From NCBI GenBank assembly GCA_026874595.1, contig CM049308.1, positions 91,887,624-91,951,623 of the forward strand: a DNA stretch of 64,000 nucleotides. The letters run 5' to 3'. The notes beneath the pieces are model-generated. The model ran no database searches, was not told the origin of the DNA, and worked only from the letters and a program-made list of their open reading frames with translations. Of the stretch, positions 63,810-64,000 are shown in pieces. The stretch is from Sipunculus nudus. Taxonomy: Eukaryota > Annelida > Sipuncula > Golfingiida > Sipunculidae. The position numbers were made by a program, and so were the translations under genes. Position 1 is the first letter of the stretch, and the number at the start of each line of letters is the position of its first letter.

Positions 63810-64000
63810 TTTAGCTCAGCTGACTATAAATCATCTGAGCTTTTGTAGTGGTCCATTGTCCGTTGTCCGTCCGTCTGTCTGTCCGTCCGTAGATGTGGCA
63901 CGTTTTGAAACCGTAAGACCTAGGAATCCAAAATTTGGCATAATGTTAGATGTCCCCAAGATCTCCTACGAAGCCCAAAACTCCAGGTGTCCAACCCAAC
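63810..64000. mobile_element. H-family element, truncated by the window edge
   Basis: Starts TTTTTAGCTCAGCTGACTAT, then GTCCGTCCGTCTGTCTGTCC and TAGATGTGGCACGTTTTGAA, and continues past the right edge. Confidence 0.8.

Overview
The window is metazoan nuclear DNA: AT-rich, with intron-split genes obeying GT/AG rules and a very high load of repeats. A secreted sushi plus chitin-binding protein, together with repeats built from GTCCGTCC runs and a GACCCATGGGTC palindrome of the kind common in bivalve and other lophotrochozoan genomes, suggests a mollusc or related marine invertebrate. That assignment is an inference. There is no sign of bacterial, plasmid or viral sequence.

Four host genes can be supported. 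(1) The 5' part of TIM50 (mitochondrial protein import) lies on the minus strand at 2860-6365 and runs off the left edge. (2) A BTB-BACK-Kelch (KLHL-type) gene lies on the minus strand at 14707-16479, probably with a tiny first coding exon at 17258-17269. (3) A small secreted protein with one sushi (CCP) and two chitin-binding (CBM14) domains lies on the plus strand at 19719-23432, in five exons. (4) A complete farnesyltransferase beta subunit gene (FNTB) lies on the plus strand at 31355-61557. Its 14 exons join in frame to 431 codons and keep the zinc ligands. These genes are not functionally linked.

The rest is mobile and repetitive DNA. The dominant family (called H here) has one end reading AACAAGTGACCCATGGGTCA and the other end an imperfect 29-bp palindrome around AGCTCAGCTGACT, with internal tandem arrays. 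Copies lie at 5388-5880, 6702-11166, 24051-27470, 36586-39000, 46218-48876, 53812-57984 (with a younger copy at 54189-55811 nested in it) and from 63810 to the edge. The copy at 6702-11166 carries a 2.0-kb terminal-inverted-repeat transposon at 7030-9031, and its homologue at 46218-48876 preserves the empty site. A pogo/Tigger-type element with a short helix-turn-helix ORF lies at 3357-4619, with relatives at 62319-62483 and 63308-63487. A 5'-truncated LINE lies at about 52690-53795 in an FNTB intron.

Layout: 1-2860 TIM50 intron with a tandem duplication; 2860-6365 TIM50 exons and Tigger element; 6700-11170 H element; 11170-14700 AT-rich with an inverted-repeat element; 14700-17300 Kelch gene; 17300-19640 no gene seen; 19700-23870 sushi/CBM14 gene; 24050-27470 H element with arrays; 27500-31200 no gene seen; 31200-63700 FNTB with repeat-filled introns and a 3' region. 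I found no previously undescribed gene system. The most notable points are the triplicated splice junction in FNTB, the filled/empty transposon pair, the HTH-only Tigger element, and the palindrome and AGGTCA arrays.
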